Positions 27,115-35,830 of a stretch of DNA of 64,000 nucleotides are shown here, in pieces. The position numbers and the translations under genes are program-made. The stretch is taken from assembly GCF_014306625.1 (NCBI RefSeq), contig NZ_JACRYL010000007.1, positions 205,850 to 269,849 on the forward strand, given 5' to 3'. The stretch's first letter is position 1. Each line of letters starts with the position of its first letter. Below the pieces are notes generated by a model. The model was not told where the DNA came from, did not search any database, and saw nothing but the letters and a program-made list of their open reading frames with translations. Origin of the DNA: Pedobacter fastidiosus (lineage in GTDB: Bacteria > Bacteroidota > Bacteroidia > Sphingobacteriales > Sphingobacteriaceae).

Positions 27115-27162
27115 GACTTACGAAGTTTTGATGGATTGATGTGTTGGGAAACTTCGTAAGTC
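27115..27162. repeat. 14-bp perfect inverted repeat
   Basis: GACTTACGAAGTTT at 27115-27128 and its exact complement AAACTTCGTAAGTC at 27149-27162, with a 20-nt loop. It is built from the same CGAAGT/CGTAAG words as the adjacent palindrome, suggesting related intergenic repeat elements side by side. Confidence 0.6.
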
Positions 27163-27190
27163 TAAACAGTCGATTTTTCTATCAAAAAAC

Positions 27191-27224
27191 AAACCTCGTA
27201 GGTTTTTAAAAACCTACGAGGTTT
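27191..27224. repeat. perfect 34-bp palindrome (CCTCGTAGG family)
   Basis: AAACCTCGTAGGTTTTT at 27191-27207 directly joined to its exact complement at 27208-27224, with no loop bases. It is the best-preserved of four family members in the window. Confidence 0.8.
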
Positions 27225-27401
27225 AAAAGTCCTCTGCAACTTCGTAGGTGCACTCGCTAGAAACCAAGCCAAGTTGCACCAAACCGAGTAAAATAAACCA
27301 GATAGAATGAATGCCATTTTTCTTGGCAGAAATGATAGCTCCATGGGAGTGCCTTTGGCACGGATGCGAATCTATTGTAAAGCCTTCTGCAACTGCTTTA
27401 A

Positions 27402-27435
27402 CAAAAAAAAGACTAAAGCAATCTGCCTTAGTCTT
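27402..27435 (-). terminator. rho-independent terminator of the pit operon
   Basis: A 12-bp stem with one G-U pair on the minus strand (27424-27435 with 27409-27420), a 3-nt loop and a run of U (A-run at 27402-27408 on the plus strand), 27 bp after the pit stop. Confidence 0.8.
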
Positions 27436-27461
27436 CTGAGTATATTTAAAGGATTTTGTTT

Positions 27462-28472
27462 TTACTTGAAGTAATAAATGGCTGCATAAATAATCGCAGC
27501 TAATGTTGCTGAAACTGGAATAGTTAAAATCCACGCCCAGATTAAGTTGATGGTTACCCCCCAACGCACTGCCGATACACTTTTTACAACCCCCACCCCT
27601 ACAATCGAACCAGTAATGGTATGCGTAGTAGAAACTGGGATTCCAAAATGCTCTGTAATTCCTAAGGTAATTGCACCAGCACCTTCTGCGGCTACACCTT
27701 CCAATGCGGTTACTTTAGTGATTTTTGAGCCCATTGTTTTTACAATTTTCCAGCCACCACTCATGGTACCTAAAGATATTGCCGAATAACAAGATACCGG
27801 AACCCACCAAGGCATTGCCTCGAAATTTGGAATAACTTTAGCCGCAATTAAGGCGGTTGCAATAATTCCCATTACTTTTTGAGCATCATTACCCCCGTGG
27901 AAGAAACTTAAAGCAGCAGATGATACCAACTGTAATCTTTTAAACCATTTTTCGGCCGTTGAAGGCTTGGCGTTTCGACAAATATTAATGATAATGAGGG
28001 TTAAAACAACCGAAATGACCAAACCAATTATTGGCGCAAGGACAATAAATGAGATGATTTTGATTACATAACCCATGTTTACGGCATCCAGCGGACTAGC
28101 GCCAGTAATTAAGGCATAAGTCATACCTGCGCCTGCAAAACCCCCAATTAGAGTGTGAGATGAACTAGAAGGAATTCCGTACCACCAGGTTAAAAGGTTC
28201 CAAATAATTGCCGCAATTAAACCAGCAAGAATTACCTCTAATGTAATATAGTGTTCTATAACTGTTTTGGCTACCGTGTTAGCCACTTTATGATCGGTAA
28301 AATAGAAGTAGGCAGCAAAATTGAAAAGTGCAGCCCACAAAACCGCCTGAAAAGGCGTAAGTACTTTTGTAGAAACAACCGTTGCAATCGAGTTAGCGGC
28401 ATCGTGAAAGCCGTTAATGTAATCGAAAGCAATGGCCAGAATTACAACAACAACCAATAAGGTAGTTACCAT
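27462..28472 (-). CDS. inorganic phosphate transporter, PiT family
   Basis: A 336-residue inner membrane phosphate permease with about ten hydrophobic segments. The two PiT signature repeats are present: 'FDYINGFHDAANSIATVVST' near residue 16, and 'FFHGGNDAQKVMGIIATAL' in the second half. It is shorter than E. coli PitA because the central loop is reduced, as is common in Bacteroidota. It follows the PhoU-like gene by 12 bp in one operon, whose promoter carries a Pho-box-like repeat, so phosphate-dependent induction is likely. Confidence 0.93.
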   Translation of the reverse strand: MVTTLLVVVVILAIAFDYINGFHDAANSIATVVSTKVLTPFQAVLWAALFNFAAYFYFTDHKVANTVAKTVIEHYITLEVILAGLIAAIIWNLLTWWYGIPSSSSHTLIGGFAGAGMTYALITGASPLDAVNMGYVIKIISFIVLAPIIGLVISVVLTLIIINICRNAKPSTAEKWFKRLQLVSSAALSFFHGGNDAQKVMGIIATALIAAKVIPNFEAMPWWVPVSCYSAISLGTMSGGWKIVKTMGSKITKVTALEGVAAEGAGAITLGITEHFGIPVSTTHTITGSIVGVGVVKSVSAVRWGVTINLIWAWILTIPVSATLAAIIYAAIYYFK

Positions 28473-28484
28473 GTTTGTTTTTTA

Positions 28485-29126
28485 TTAAGCGTTTTTAACA
28501 AGGATAGTTTCAAGTACATTCGCCACATCTTCACATTTGTCTGTCGCTTTTTCTATCGTTTGTAAAACCTCTTTATGTTTAATTAATTCAATCGCATTTG
28601 TTTCATATTCAAATAAACGAGCAACTGCTAAAGTGAAAACGTAATCAGCCTGATTTTCTCCACTGTTAATGCGAATACAAGCATCAGCAATAACTCGGAT
28701 ATTTTTGAAACTGCGTAATTCTTTAATGGCTTTATCAATATCTGTACACATTTCTACCAAAAGCTCTGCAATTTTAACAATTGGCTCACTAATTGTATTC
28801 ATGTTATACATCTGCATGCGGTTTGCCGTACCGTAAATATAATCGGCAACATCATCAACGGCAGTAGCCAATTGGTGAATGTCCTCTCTATCAAAAGGAG
28901 TAATGAAATTCCTACTCAACTCAAGAAAAATCGAATGGGTAATGTCATCTCCAACGTGCTCTAAGCGCTCAATTTCTTTAAAAATTGTTTTTCTGCTTTC
29001 TGCATCGCCAGTACTAACCATTTCTAAAAGTGTTTCAGAAATTTTTAGGGCATTGCTACCAGCTTGTTCAAACAGGGGATGAAACTTTTTATCTTGCGGG
29101 GTAAAGAACTTAAAAATATTGTTCAT
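28485..29126 (-). CDS. DUF47 / PhoU-like phosphate transport regulator
   Basis: A 213-residue all-helical cytosolic protein of the DUF47 (PhoU-related) family. Motifs seen are 'FKEIERLEHVGDDITHSIFL', 'TPFDREDIHQLATAVDDVAD' and a late 'IEKATDKCEDVANVLETI', placing conserved E/D metal-binding clusters in both helical repeats. Such proteins are nearly always paired with PiT permeases and are thought to control them. It is the first gene of the DUF47-pit operon. Confidence 0.92.
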   Translation of the reverse strand: MNNIFKFFTPQDKKFHPLFEQAGSNALKISETLLEMVSTGDAESRKTIFKEIERLEHVGDDITHSIFLELSRNFITPFDREDIHQLATAVDDVADYIYGTANRMQMYNMNTISEPIVKIAELLVEMCTDIDKAIKELRSFKNIRVIADACIRINSGENQADYVFTLAVARLFEYETNAIELIKHKEVLQTIEKATDKCEDVANVLETILVKNA

Positions 29127-29145
29127 GTTAATTTTTAATATGTTG

Positions 29146-29179
29146 CAAAGCTACAAGCCCAATGTTAAGTTAATGTTAA
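29146..29179 (-). promoter_or_regulatory. promoter of the DUF47-pit operon with Pho-box-like direct repeat
   Basis: On the minus strand an exact TAnnTTTG -7 box (TAGCTTTG, 29146-29153) lies about 20 bp upstream of the ATG. Upstream of it, in the place of a -33 element, are two TTAACA motifs separated by 5 bp (29163-29168 and 29174-29179; 11-bp period). This is the layout of a Bacillus PhoP box (TTAACA-type hexamers, about 5 bp apart) and of OmpR-family activator sites generally. Confidence 0.6.
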
Positions 29180-29309
29180 GTTCTAAATTATATTAAGGCT
29201 TTATTTCGGCTTATCGTCATTTTAATCTCTTTTTAGATGATTGAAAATGAACGATTAAGATTTGGAAATTGGCATTCTGTGGCTTTTCGGAAATAGTAGT
29301 TCCACCAAT

Positions 29310-30545
29310 AGCCCATAACCCTCCCCCATTCCCCCTCATAGCTTGAAATAACCCGAGCTTAATTTTCCTATATGTCTTATATGGTTCAAAACCTTTGCGC
29401 CTAAAGATCTAACCGCAAAGGGCACAAAGCTTTCGCAAAGAAGAATTAAGTAGGAATTACGACCACATGAACTATGAGCTTATATTTTTCTTATATGTCT
29501 AAATGGTTCAAAACCTTTCCCCCTAAAGATTTAAGCGCAAAGGACACAAAGCTTTCGCAAAGAAGAATTAAGTAGGAATTACGACCACATGAACTATGAG
29601 CTTTTTTTTCCTATATGTCTTATATGGTCGAAAAATTCTTCAAATAAGTTTTTGTTCGGGATGAACCCTCAGGTTTAAGAACGAAGATGGGATATGCTTG
29701 TTAAGGTGTTTTGGGGTCATAATCCTCCCCCTGCCCCCTCCAGAGGGGGAAACCCCTCATAGCTGCAAATAAACCAAGCTTATATTTTCTTAAATGTCTC
29801 ATATGGTTCAAAACCTTTATGCCTAAAGGTTTAACCGCAAAGTACACAAAGCTTTCGCAAAGAAGAATTAAGTAGGGGTAATTACGACCATATGAACTAC
29901 GAGCTTACATTTTCTATATGTCTAAATGGTTCAAAACCTTGCGCCTAAAGGTTTAACCGCAAAGGACACAAAGCTTTCGCAAAGAAGAATTAAGTAGGGG
30001 TAATTACGACCACATGAACTACGAGCTTAATTTTCCTATATGTCTTATATGGTCGAAAAATTCTTCAAATAAGTTTTTGTTCGGTATGAACCCTCAGGTT
30101 TAAGAACGAAGATGGGATATGCTTGATAAGGTGTTTTGGGGTCATAATCCTCCCCCCGCCCCCTCCAGAGGGGGAAACCCCTCAGAGCTGCAAATAAACC
30201 AAGCTTATATTTTCTTAAATGTCTCATATGGTTCAAAACCTTTGCGCCTAAAGATCTAACCGCAAAGGACACAAAGCTTTCGCAAAGAAGAATTAAGTAG
30301 GGTTAATTACAACCGTAGGAACCTATGAGCTTATATTTCCTATATGTCTTATATGGTCGAAAAATTCTTCAAATAAGTTTTTGTTCGATATGAACCCTCA
30401 GGTTTAAGAACGAAGATGGGATATGCTTGATAAGGTGTTTTGGGGTCATAATCCTCCCCCTGCCCCCTCCAGAGGGGGAAACCCCTCAGAGCTGGAAATA
30501 ATCCTAGCTTATATTTTCTTATATGGTTCAAAACCTTTGCGCCTA
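29310..30545. repeat. array of two alternating repeat modules (A and B)
   Basis: Module A is about 122 bp and begins with GAGCTTATATTTTCTTATAT; it contains CGCAAAGGACACAAAGCTTT. Module B is exactly 178 bp and contains TGTTCGGTATGAACCCTCAG and the hairpin CCCCCTCCAGAGGGGG. Order: partial B (29310-29354), A1 29355-29475, A2 29476-29597, B1 29598-29775, A3 29776-29900, A4 29901-30022, B2 30023-30200, A5 30201-30326, B3 30327-30504, partial A 30505-30545. That is b-(AAB)(AAB)(AB)-a. Open frames inside are repeat-derived and not listed. The array sits between the pit operon promoter and the kinase gene. Confidence 0.9.
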
Positions 30546-30601
30546 ACTCTACGTGCTTTGTGAATTTCTCCGTGAACTCTGTGGTTAAATTATCAACCTA
30601 A

Positions 30602-31627
30602 TTAACTCCCCTTTTGTAAAGTAAAGGCAAATGTAGTCCCGATTCCTGGTGTACTTCGAACAGAAATCGTTTGTTCATGAGCCTCCAAAATATGCTTTAC
30701 AATAGCCAAGCCCAAACCTGTACCTCCAACTTCTCTAGCTCGGTGATTATCTATTCGGTAAAAACGTTCAAATAACCTAAATAAATGCTTTTCTTCAATC
30801 CCGATTCCATTGTCGGTTACTTCGATTAAAAATTGATCATGGAGTTCGAAAATCTTTATTGCAGTTTCCCCGCCATCAATACCGTATTTAATACTGTTTA
30901 CCATTAAATTGATTAATACTTGGCGAATTTTTTCACGATCGGCCATAACAGCTGTAACAGCAGTATATTTATCTTTAAAAAACAGTTTAATATTTTTGGC
31001 CTTCGCTCTGTCTTCCAAATTATCCATTACTTCTTTCGCCAAAGAAACGAAGTCGAATTTTTGGTAATCAATGGGTGCTTCGCCAGTCTCTAGTTTTGCG
31101 ATGGCATCTAAATCATTAATCAAGTAACTTAAACGCTCCACGTTGCTTTCGGCTTTCTTTAAAAATTTTAAAGCCATTTCTGGGTCATCAATCAAGCAAT
31201 CCTGTAGTGTTTCTACATAACCTTGAATGGCAAAAAGTGGCGTTTTAAATTCGTGAGAAACGTTAGAAAGAAATTCTCTTCTAAACTGTTCTTGTTTTTT
31301 AAGCAGGTCGATTTCTTTTTTCTTAGCGCCAGCCCACTCTTTTACTTCTTGTTCAACATCATTAATCGGATCAGAACTTACGTATTCACCAAGCGCATCT
31401 TTTAAATCTTTGCCTAGTTTAAGGTTGTGGATCAGTTTATAAATAAGCTTAATTTTTGTGTAAATATATTTTTCAAGTAAATAATAAAAAACCAAAAAGC
31501 TACTCAAAAAGGATACTCCAAATGAAATGGCGAGATAATACCAGCTGTGCTGAAAATAAAAGTTTACCATCCCGATGGAAAGGCCAACCGCCAGAGCAGT
31601 AAATAAAACCAGCACACTTAATTTCAT
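30602..31627 (-). CDS. PhoR-like sensor histidine kinase
   Basis: A 341-residue membrane histidine kinase. Two transmembrane helices lie at about 4-25 and 30-52 with almost no periplasmic loop. A linker with coiled-coil character follows. HisKA has FLSNVSHEFKTPLFAIQGY (His near 127). The ATPase domain has an N box (LINLMVNSIKYG), G1 box (VTDNGIGIEEKHLFRLFERF) and G2 box (GGTGLGLAIV). No response regulator is adjacent. The layout resembles Bacteroidota PhoR. A TTAAC-type 11-bp direct repeat just upstream and the Pho-box-like site of the nearby pit operon support a phosphate role; this is inference. Confidence 0.9.
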   Translation of the reverse strand: MKLSVLVLFTALAVGLSIGMVNFYFQHSWYYLAISFGVSFLSSFLVFYYLLEKYIYTKIKLIYKLIHNLKLGKDLKDALGEYVSSDPINDVEQEVKEWAGAKKKEIDLLKKQEQFRREFLSNVSHEFKTPLFAIQGYVETLQDCLIDDPEMALKFLKKAESNVERLSYLINDLDAIAKLETGEAPIDYQKFDFVSLAKEVMDNLEDRAKAKNIKLFFKDKYTAVTAVMADREKIRQVLINLMVNSIKYGIDGGETAIKIFELHDQFLIEVTDNGIGIEEKHLFRLFERFYRIDNHRAREVGGTGLGLAIVKHILEAHEQTISVRSTPGIGTTFAFTLQKGS

Positions 31628-31647
31628 GTTGCAATTTAGTGGTTTTA

Positions 31648-31664
31648 TGTTAATCGAACGTTAA
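31648..31664 (-). promoter_or_regulatory. Pho-box-like direct repeat upstream of the histidine kinase
   Basis: On the minus strand TTAACG and TTAACA hexamers are separated by 5 bp (31659-31664 and 31648-31653, 11-bp period), 21 bp upstream of the kinase ATG and overlapping the stop of the preceding gene. A weak -7-like box TAAATTGC follows. The site is similar to the better one before the pit operon. Confidence 0.4.
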
Positions 31665-32425
31665 CTCAATTGCTTTTCAGTTAAATATTTCCAATACCTT
31701 CTAGGCACATGCTGAACATGCAATTTAGTATTTTTTCGAGCAACGATGTTGGCGCTTTTAAAATAATCTTTCCATAAAACGGCATAAAGTTCTTCCTTTT
31801 CATCCATTACTGATGGAGCAGGTTTTTGTTTATTTATACCTTCAGTAAAACTAATTGTGATTTCCTCAACCGTATTCAGATTATAATGCAGGCCATATTT
31901 CCGCTTTAAATCATAGATAATCCATTGTTGATCGGCATAGCGATTTTTAAAATGATTGGAAATTAAAGGCAAAACATTAAAGTCTGGATCTATGCTGGTG
32001 TAAAAAATTCCATCAGCTGTATGCTGAAAACGAATAAAGGCTTCCATTCTGTGTTTTTCTCTTTCTACACTTTTGGCAAACTTAGCTAAAGCGATAACAT
32101 GCTCATTTCCATAATTGCTTTCTGCGCCCTTTTCATTTTGAAAAATATAGAGTGTAAATTGAAAAAGATGATTGTATGCTTCGGGAATTTCTGATAAATA
32201 ACTACAGTAAAATTTGAGAAGCCAATCTTTCTTTAATTTTTTTTGCAATCCCGCCCAAACTCGATCGGCTTTTTCTGAATTTGTAGTTACGGTAAAACTT
32301 TCAGCAAAAGCTTCTGGTTGAAAAATTTCGATGGACTTGAGCACAACTTTTCCAGGCTTTCGTTCAAACCATTCAAAAACTGCAGTCAATAATCCTGGTA
32401 AAGAGCCGTCGAAAATGTAAGTCAT
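31661..32425 (-). CDS. TIGR03915 family putative DNA repair protein
   Basis: A 254-residue protein matching the TIGR03915/DUF4130 family: start 'TYIFDGSLPGLLTAVFEWFE', middle 'FAKSVEREKHRMEAFIRFQH', 'DGIFYTSIDPDFNVLPLISNHF' (in part), 'WIIYDLKRKYGLHYN' and near the end 'VPRRYWKYLTEKQ'. Members are nearly always encoded next to the radical SAM protein TIGR03916, as here (128 bp apart, same strand), and are proposed, not proven, to act in DNA repair or modification. Some homologues are fused to a uracil-DNA glycosylase domain; this one is not. Confidence 0.88.
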   Translation of the reverse strand: MTYIFDGSLPGLLTAVFEWFERKPGKVVLKSIEIFQPEAFAESFTVTTNSEKADRVWAGLQKKLKKDWLLKFYCSYLSEIPEAYNHLFQFTLYIFQNEKGAESNYGNEHVIALAKFAKSVEREKHRMEAFIRFQHTADGIFYTSIDPDFNVLPLISNHFKNRYADQQWIIYDLKRKYGLHYNLNTVEEITISFTEGINKQKPAPSVMDEKEELYAVLWKDYFKSANIVARKNTKLHVQHVPRRYWKYLTEKQLS

Positions 32426-32465
32426 TAAATATGTATATCAATAATTAATATGCGTTGGTTATTTT

Positions 32466-32537
32466 GACCGTAGTGGAGAAATGTTTTAAAGTCAAAGATT
32501 TCTCCGTTTCGCTATGCTCCAGTCGAAAGGACGGTTT
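32466..32537. repeat. dispersed structured repeat
   Basis: Outer arms ACCGT (32467) and ACGGT (32531), and inner arms GGAGAAAT (32475) and ATTTCTCC (32498). It fills the gap between the radical SAM gene and its TIGR03915 partner and matches in layout the elements at 18512, 44872 and 48604. Confidence 0.55.
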
Positions 32538-32552
32538 TTGCTAAATATTTAT

Positions 32553-33809
32553 CTAAAACAAAATCATCTGATTGCTATCTGTCTTCAAATATTTACTCTG
32601 ACTCTCGGCCATAATAAATGCCTTAATCTGAGTTCCTTGATAATCCCTTAACTGATAAGGGCTATCCGCACAGGTAATAAAATGCTTGGCACGATTGTAA
32701 GAAACACCAATTTTTTTTAATTGATCTATTCTAAGTTTTCCAAATTTTCTGGCTTGAACAATTTTTTGTGCAGACATTACCCCAATTCCAGGAATTCGTA
32801 AAATCATTCTATAATCTGCTTTATTAATATCCACAGGGAAATGTTGCATATTTCGAATGGCCCAACTTAATTTAGGGTCGATATCTACATCCAAGTTTGG
32901 GTTTGCATCATTTAAAAGCTCTTGAACTTTAAAGCCGTAAAAACGCATTAACCAATCGGTTTGATACAATCTGTTTTCTCTTAAAAGCGGGGGCTGAGTA
33001 CCCAAAATAGGCATTCTGCTGTCGTTACTAATCGGCACGTAGCCAGAATAATAAACACGTTTTAAAGCGAAATTTTTATAAAATGCATTTGCCGTGTACA
33101 TGATATCCTTATCGCTTTCTGGCGTTGCGCCAATTACCATTTGTGTACTTTGGCCAGCTGGTACAAACTTTGGAACGTGCTTAATCAACTTTTTATCCGC
33201 AGCAAACTGAACTATGTTTTGCTGAACAAAACCTAAAGGCTTAATCACATCTGCATGGCTTTTTTCTGGCGCCAAAAGTTTCAGTCCAGCTTCTGTAGGC
33301 ATTTCTAAGTTAATACTCATCCTATCAGCGTATAAACCAGCTTCTTTAATCAATTCATCACTAGCGCCAGGAATTGTTTTTAAATGAATATAACCATTAT
33401 AACGTTGTTCTAACCGGAGTTTTTTGCAAACCAAAAGCAGGCGTTCCATTGTGAAATCTGCATTTTTAAAAATCCCAGAACTCAAAAATAACCCTTCAAT
33501 GTAGTTTCGGCGATAGAAATTCATGGTTAATTCTACCACTTCATCAACGGTAAAGGCCGCACGTTTTACATCATTGCTCTTTCTCGAAACGCAAAAAAGG
33601 CAATCGTAAATGCAATGGTTAGTGAGTAAAATCTTGAGTAAAGAAACGCATCGACCATCTTCTGTATAGGTATGGCAAATGCCTGATGTATGACTGTCGC
33701 CTACACCTTTATTATCATTTTTCCGAGTGCCACCACTTGATGAACATGAAACATCATATTTGGCGGCATCAGCAAGAATATTTAATTTTTCACGAATTCG
33801 ATCAGACAT
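32553..33809 (-). CDS. putative DNA modification/repair radical SAM protein (TIGR03916)
   Basis: A 418-residue radical SAM enzyme. The iron-sulfur cluster motif CIYDCLFC (CxxxCxxC) is near residue 67, followed by the TIM-barrel core (EGLFLSSGIF; IHLKTIPGASDELIKEAGLY; RMSINLEMPTEAGL). The C-terminus has a helix-hairpin-helix, 'ILRIPGIGVMSAQKIVQARK', which suggests DNA binding. Extra cysteines precede the cluster motif (SCSSSGG, GICHTYTEDGRC). It always pairs with TIGR03915, encoded just downstream. The reaction is not known; a DNA repair or modification role rests on domain content. Confidence 0.9.
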   Translation of the reverse strand: MSDRIREKLNILADAAKYDVSCSSSGGTRKNDNKGVGDSHTSGICHTYTEDGRCVSLLKILLTNHCIYDCLFCVSRKSNDVKRAAFTVDEVVELTMNFYRRNYIEGLFLSSGIFKNADFTMERLLLVCKKLRLEQRYNGYIHLKTIPGASDELIKEAGLYADRMSINLEMPTEAGLKLLAPEKSHADVIKPLGFVQQNIVQFAADKKLIKHVPKFVPAGQSTQMVIGATPESDKDIMYTANAFYKNFALKRVYYSGYVPISNDSRMPILGTQPPLLRENRLYQTDWLMRFYGFKVQELLNDANPNLDVDIDPKLSWAIRNMQHFPVDINKADYRMILRIPGIGVMSAQKIVQARKFGKLRIDQLKKIGVSYNRAKHFITCADSPYQLRDYQGTQIKAFIMAESQSKYLKTDSNQMILF

Positions 33810-33910
33810 AGTTAGGAAGATTTACTAACAAAAATAGTAAATTAAAACTAATTAAGTTAGCAAAAACACGCTAAATGATATTCTTTATTGAAGTATTATT
33901 AGGTTATGCA

Positions 33911-34441
33911 TTAAACCCAAATATTAGGAGAATATTCTTGTTTCCGTTGTTTCGGTAATTTATTTAAACTATAAGTTTCTTGAAAATATCGAAGTTCGGT
34001 GTAAAATTTTTCTGCTTCTTCTTCACCACCATTAAGTGCGTTAAAGTTGGCGTTGAAAGATGGATTTTTAAAACTTACCTGATAGTAATAACTACCGTTT
34101 CTGCCATCAAATTTTTCTGTGATGTGATTTACGTTTTCCCAGCCAGCAAAAAAATCCTTTGGTTTATAAAACAAACTAGGCTGATCTATTTTGAGGTTAA
34201 TTCCTTTATCGTTTACTTTTACAGCACACCTTACAATAAGCTGTGTATTAATCATCCAAAACAAAAATGCAACCATTAAAACCAGAGAGGAACACACCAT
34301 AATGAGCATTGCCCACTCTGGTAAAGATTGTGGCAGGTTAGATAGAAATGCAAACATGATGGTTGCACAAACAATAGGAAAACCAATCATTGTAATTAGC
34401 AACAGACTGTTCTTGTGGTATTTAAGTTTGTAAGATTGCAT
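33911..34441 (-). CDS. two-helix membrane protein, hypothetical
   Basis: A 176-residue protein with two transmembrane helices at about residues 14-35 and 46-66, then a soluble domain of about 100 residues rich in aromatic residues ('DGRNGSYYYQVSFKNPSFNA'), possibly PH-like. The ATG at 34441 is preferred over a GTG six codons upstream. No named family recognised; the architecture resembles Bacteroidota proteins with a bacterial PH-type domain after two helices. Single gene. Confidence 0.65.
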   Translation of the reverse strand: MQSYKLKYHKNSLLLITMIGFPIVCATIMFAFLSNLPQSLPEWAMLIMVCSSLVLMVAFLFWMINTQLIVRCAVKVNDKGINLKIDQPSLFYKPKDFFAGWENVNHITEKFDGRNGSYYYQVSFKNPSFNANFNALNGGEEEAEKFYTELRYFQETYSLNKLPKQRKQEYSPNIWV

Positions 34442-34537
34442 GGGATGTAGATTTACCACTAATTTACGGGCAAATCACATAAAATCAAATACTTAGAAAT
34501 CAGTATTCTTCCGTAAGTATTTAATTTAGAAATAACT

Positions 34538-35182
34538 TTAGTTTCCTTCCCATTCATTATAAAAATGATCAAGATATTGGAGCATAAAATTGTGTCTTTC
34601 CAAAGCGATGGCTCTTCCAGCATCTGTATTCATCATATCTTTAAGCAACAAAAGTTTTTCGTAAAAATGATTGATGGTTGGCGCAGTTGTATTTTTGTAA
34701 CTCTCTTTGGTTAGATGTTGCTCTGGCTTAATTGCAGGGTCGTAAAGCACTCGGTTTTTATAACCACCATATGTAAACGCTCTAGCAATGCCGATTGCAC
34801 CAATGGCATCTAAACGATCGGCATCTTGCACAATTTGCATTTCTTTTGAGGTGAAACCTGAACTATCAAAGCTATTTTTGAACGACATATTTTGAATAAT
34901 GAGTTTAACGTGAGCAATTACGTCTTCATTAATCGAAATTGATGTCAAGAAATCTTCTGCTACTTTAGGGCCAAGTTCTTCATTGCCATTGTTAAATTTT
35001 GGATCGGCAATGTCATGTAACAACGCTGCAAAAATTACAACCTGCTCATGCCCTTTTTCTTTTTCATTAATATTTAATGCCGTTTTATAAACGCGTTCTA
35101 TGTGAAACCAATCGTGGCCTGCTTCAGCATTTTCCAGCGTTTTTTTAACGAAGGCAATGGTACTATTGATGGAATTTTGCAT
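34538..35182 (-). CDS. HD domain phosphohydrolase
   Basis: A 214-residue soluble metal-dependent phosphohydrolase of the YedJ-like HD family. Metal ligands are visible in GHDWFHIERV (first His), LLHDIAD (the HD pair) and VQDADRLDAIGAIGIARAF (distal Asp). The C-terminal 'HFYEKLLLLKDMMNTDAGRA' is also typical. The ATG at 35182 is preferred to a TTG five codons upstream. Substrate unknown; related enzymes act on nucleotides. It precedes nothing obviously linked. Confidence 0.88.
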   Translation of the reverse strand: MQNSINSTIAFVKKTLENAEAGHDWFHIERVYKTALNINEKEKGHEQVVIFAALLHDIADPKFNNGNEELGPKVAEDFLTSISINEDVIAHVKLIIQNMSFKNSFDSSGFTSKEMQIVQDADRLDAIGAIGIARAFTYGGYKNRVLYDPAIKPEQHLTKESYKNTTAPTINHFYEKLLLLKDMMNTDAGRAIALERHNFMLQYLDHFYNEWEGN

Positions 35183-35270
35183 AACTATTTCTTTCAACCC
35201 AAAGGTATTCGAAAATACTTTAGGCCGAAAAAAATGTTAATACTTTTAATTTAATTTTTGGCAATCTGAA

Positions 35271-35549
35271 TTATCCAACTGCCACTGATTTATCATCTGG
35301 AGTGATGATTTTAATCAGATCTGTATGGTCAAGTGTCAATAAATGAGTCACTTCAACCTCTAAGATGGATGCGATTTGAAATAAACGCTCAATAGTTAAC
35401 TTGCTGTAACCAAGTTCTATTTTACTATAAGCATTTTGAGAAATCTTTAATTTTGCTGCAAGATAATCTTGAGTGTAATCTCTATATTCTCTAATTTTTC
35501 TAATATTTCCCGCAACATTCTTCGTCTTTAAAGCAAATAGATCTTCCAT
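35271..35549 (-). CDS. XRE-family helix-turn-helix regulator
   Basis: A 92-residue DNA-binding protein: a Cro/C1-type helix-turn-helix at about residues 15-70 (YTQDYLAAKLKISQNAYSKI, then LTIERLFQIASILEVEV) and a short tail. No effector domain. There is no toxin gene beside it, so it is not an evident antitoxin. Promoter and target are unknown; the 280 bp upstream are AT-rich without a clear feature. Confidence 0.85.
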   Translation of the reverse strand: MEDLFALKTKNVAGNIRKIREYRDYTQDYLAAKLKISQNAYSKIELGYSKLTIERLFQIASILEVEVTHLLTLDHTDLIKIITPDDKSVAVG

Positions 35550-35830
35550 AGGGATAGGATAATTTTATTAAATGTTCACTATTATAAACGAAACTAAGTG
35601 GCAATTGGATTTTTACAAATTTTTCTCTTGTGTATTAAAGGTACACGCGTGAACGTACTACTTCGAATCTTAGTACATACAATTTAACAACCAAATTGTT
35701 TAACATATTCTGTTTAGTTGTTCAAAATCAGAGGTTTGTAGTAACAATTAATAAAAATTATTCGAAGGATTTAATTTAACAGATTGAGGGACATTATTTT
35801 TGGAAATGATAATGGCCTAAGTCCGGAAGC

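Larger units (their letters stand above)
27026..27461. other. 436-bp intergenic region with palindromic repeats
   Basis: Holds an imperfectly symmetric block (AACTTGCGAAGT near 27058, then a perfect 14-bp inverted repeat at 27115-27162), a perfect 34-bp palindrome at 27191-27224, a CTCCCATGGAGC-like short hairpin near 27340 and the pit terminator at 27402-27435. No gene is supported. Confidence 0.55.

Noticed and set aside
30045..30531. Two similar short minus-strand open frames (about 60-75 residues) inside the repeat array
   Set aside because: They are translations of the B module copies; their similarity follows from the DNA repeat, and the B units show no codon-type conservation or start signals.
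29310..30545. Possible CRISPR array
   Set aside because: The repeated units are 120-180 bp, continuous, and of two kinds, with no unique spacers of uniform length and no cas genes nearby.
30602..32425. Kinase and TIGR03915 gene as a functional operon
   Set aside because: They are on the same strand and 33 bp apart, but a Pho-box-like repeat lies between them and their families have no known link.
35271..35549. XRE protein as antitoxin of a toxin-antitoxin pair
   Set aside because: Neighbours are an HD hydrolase and an unrelated helical protein at distance; no toxin-like gene is coupled to it.
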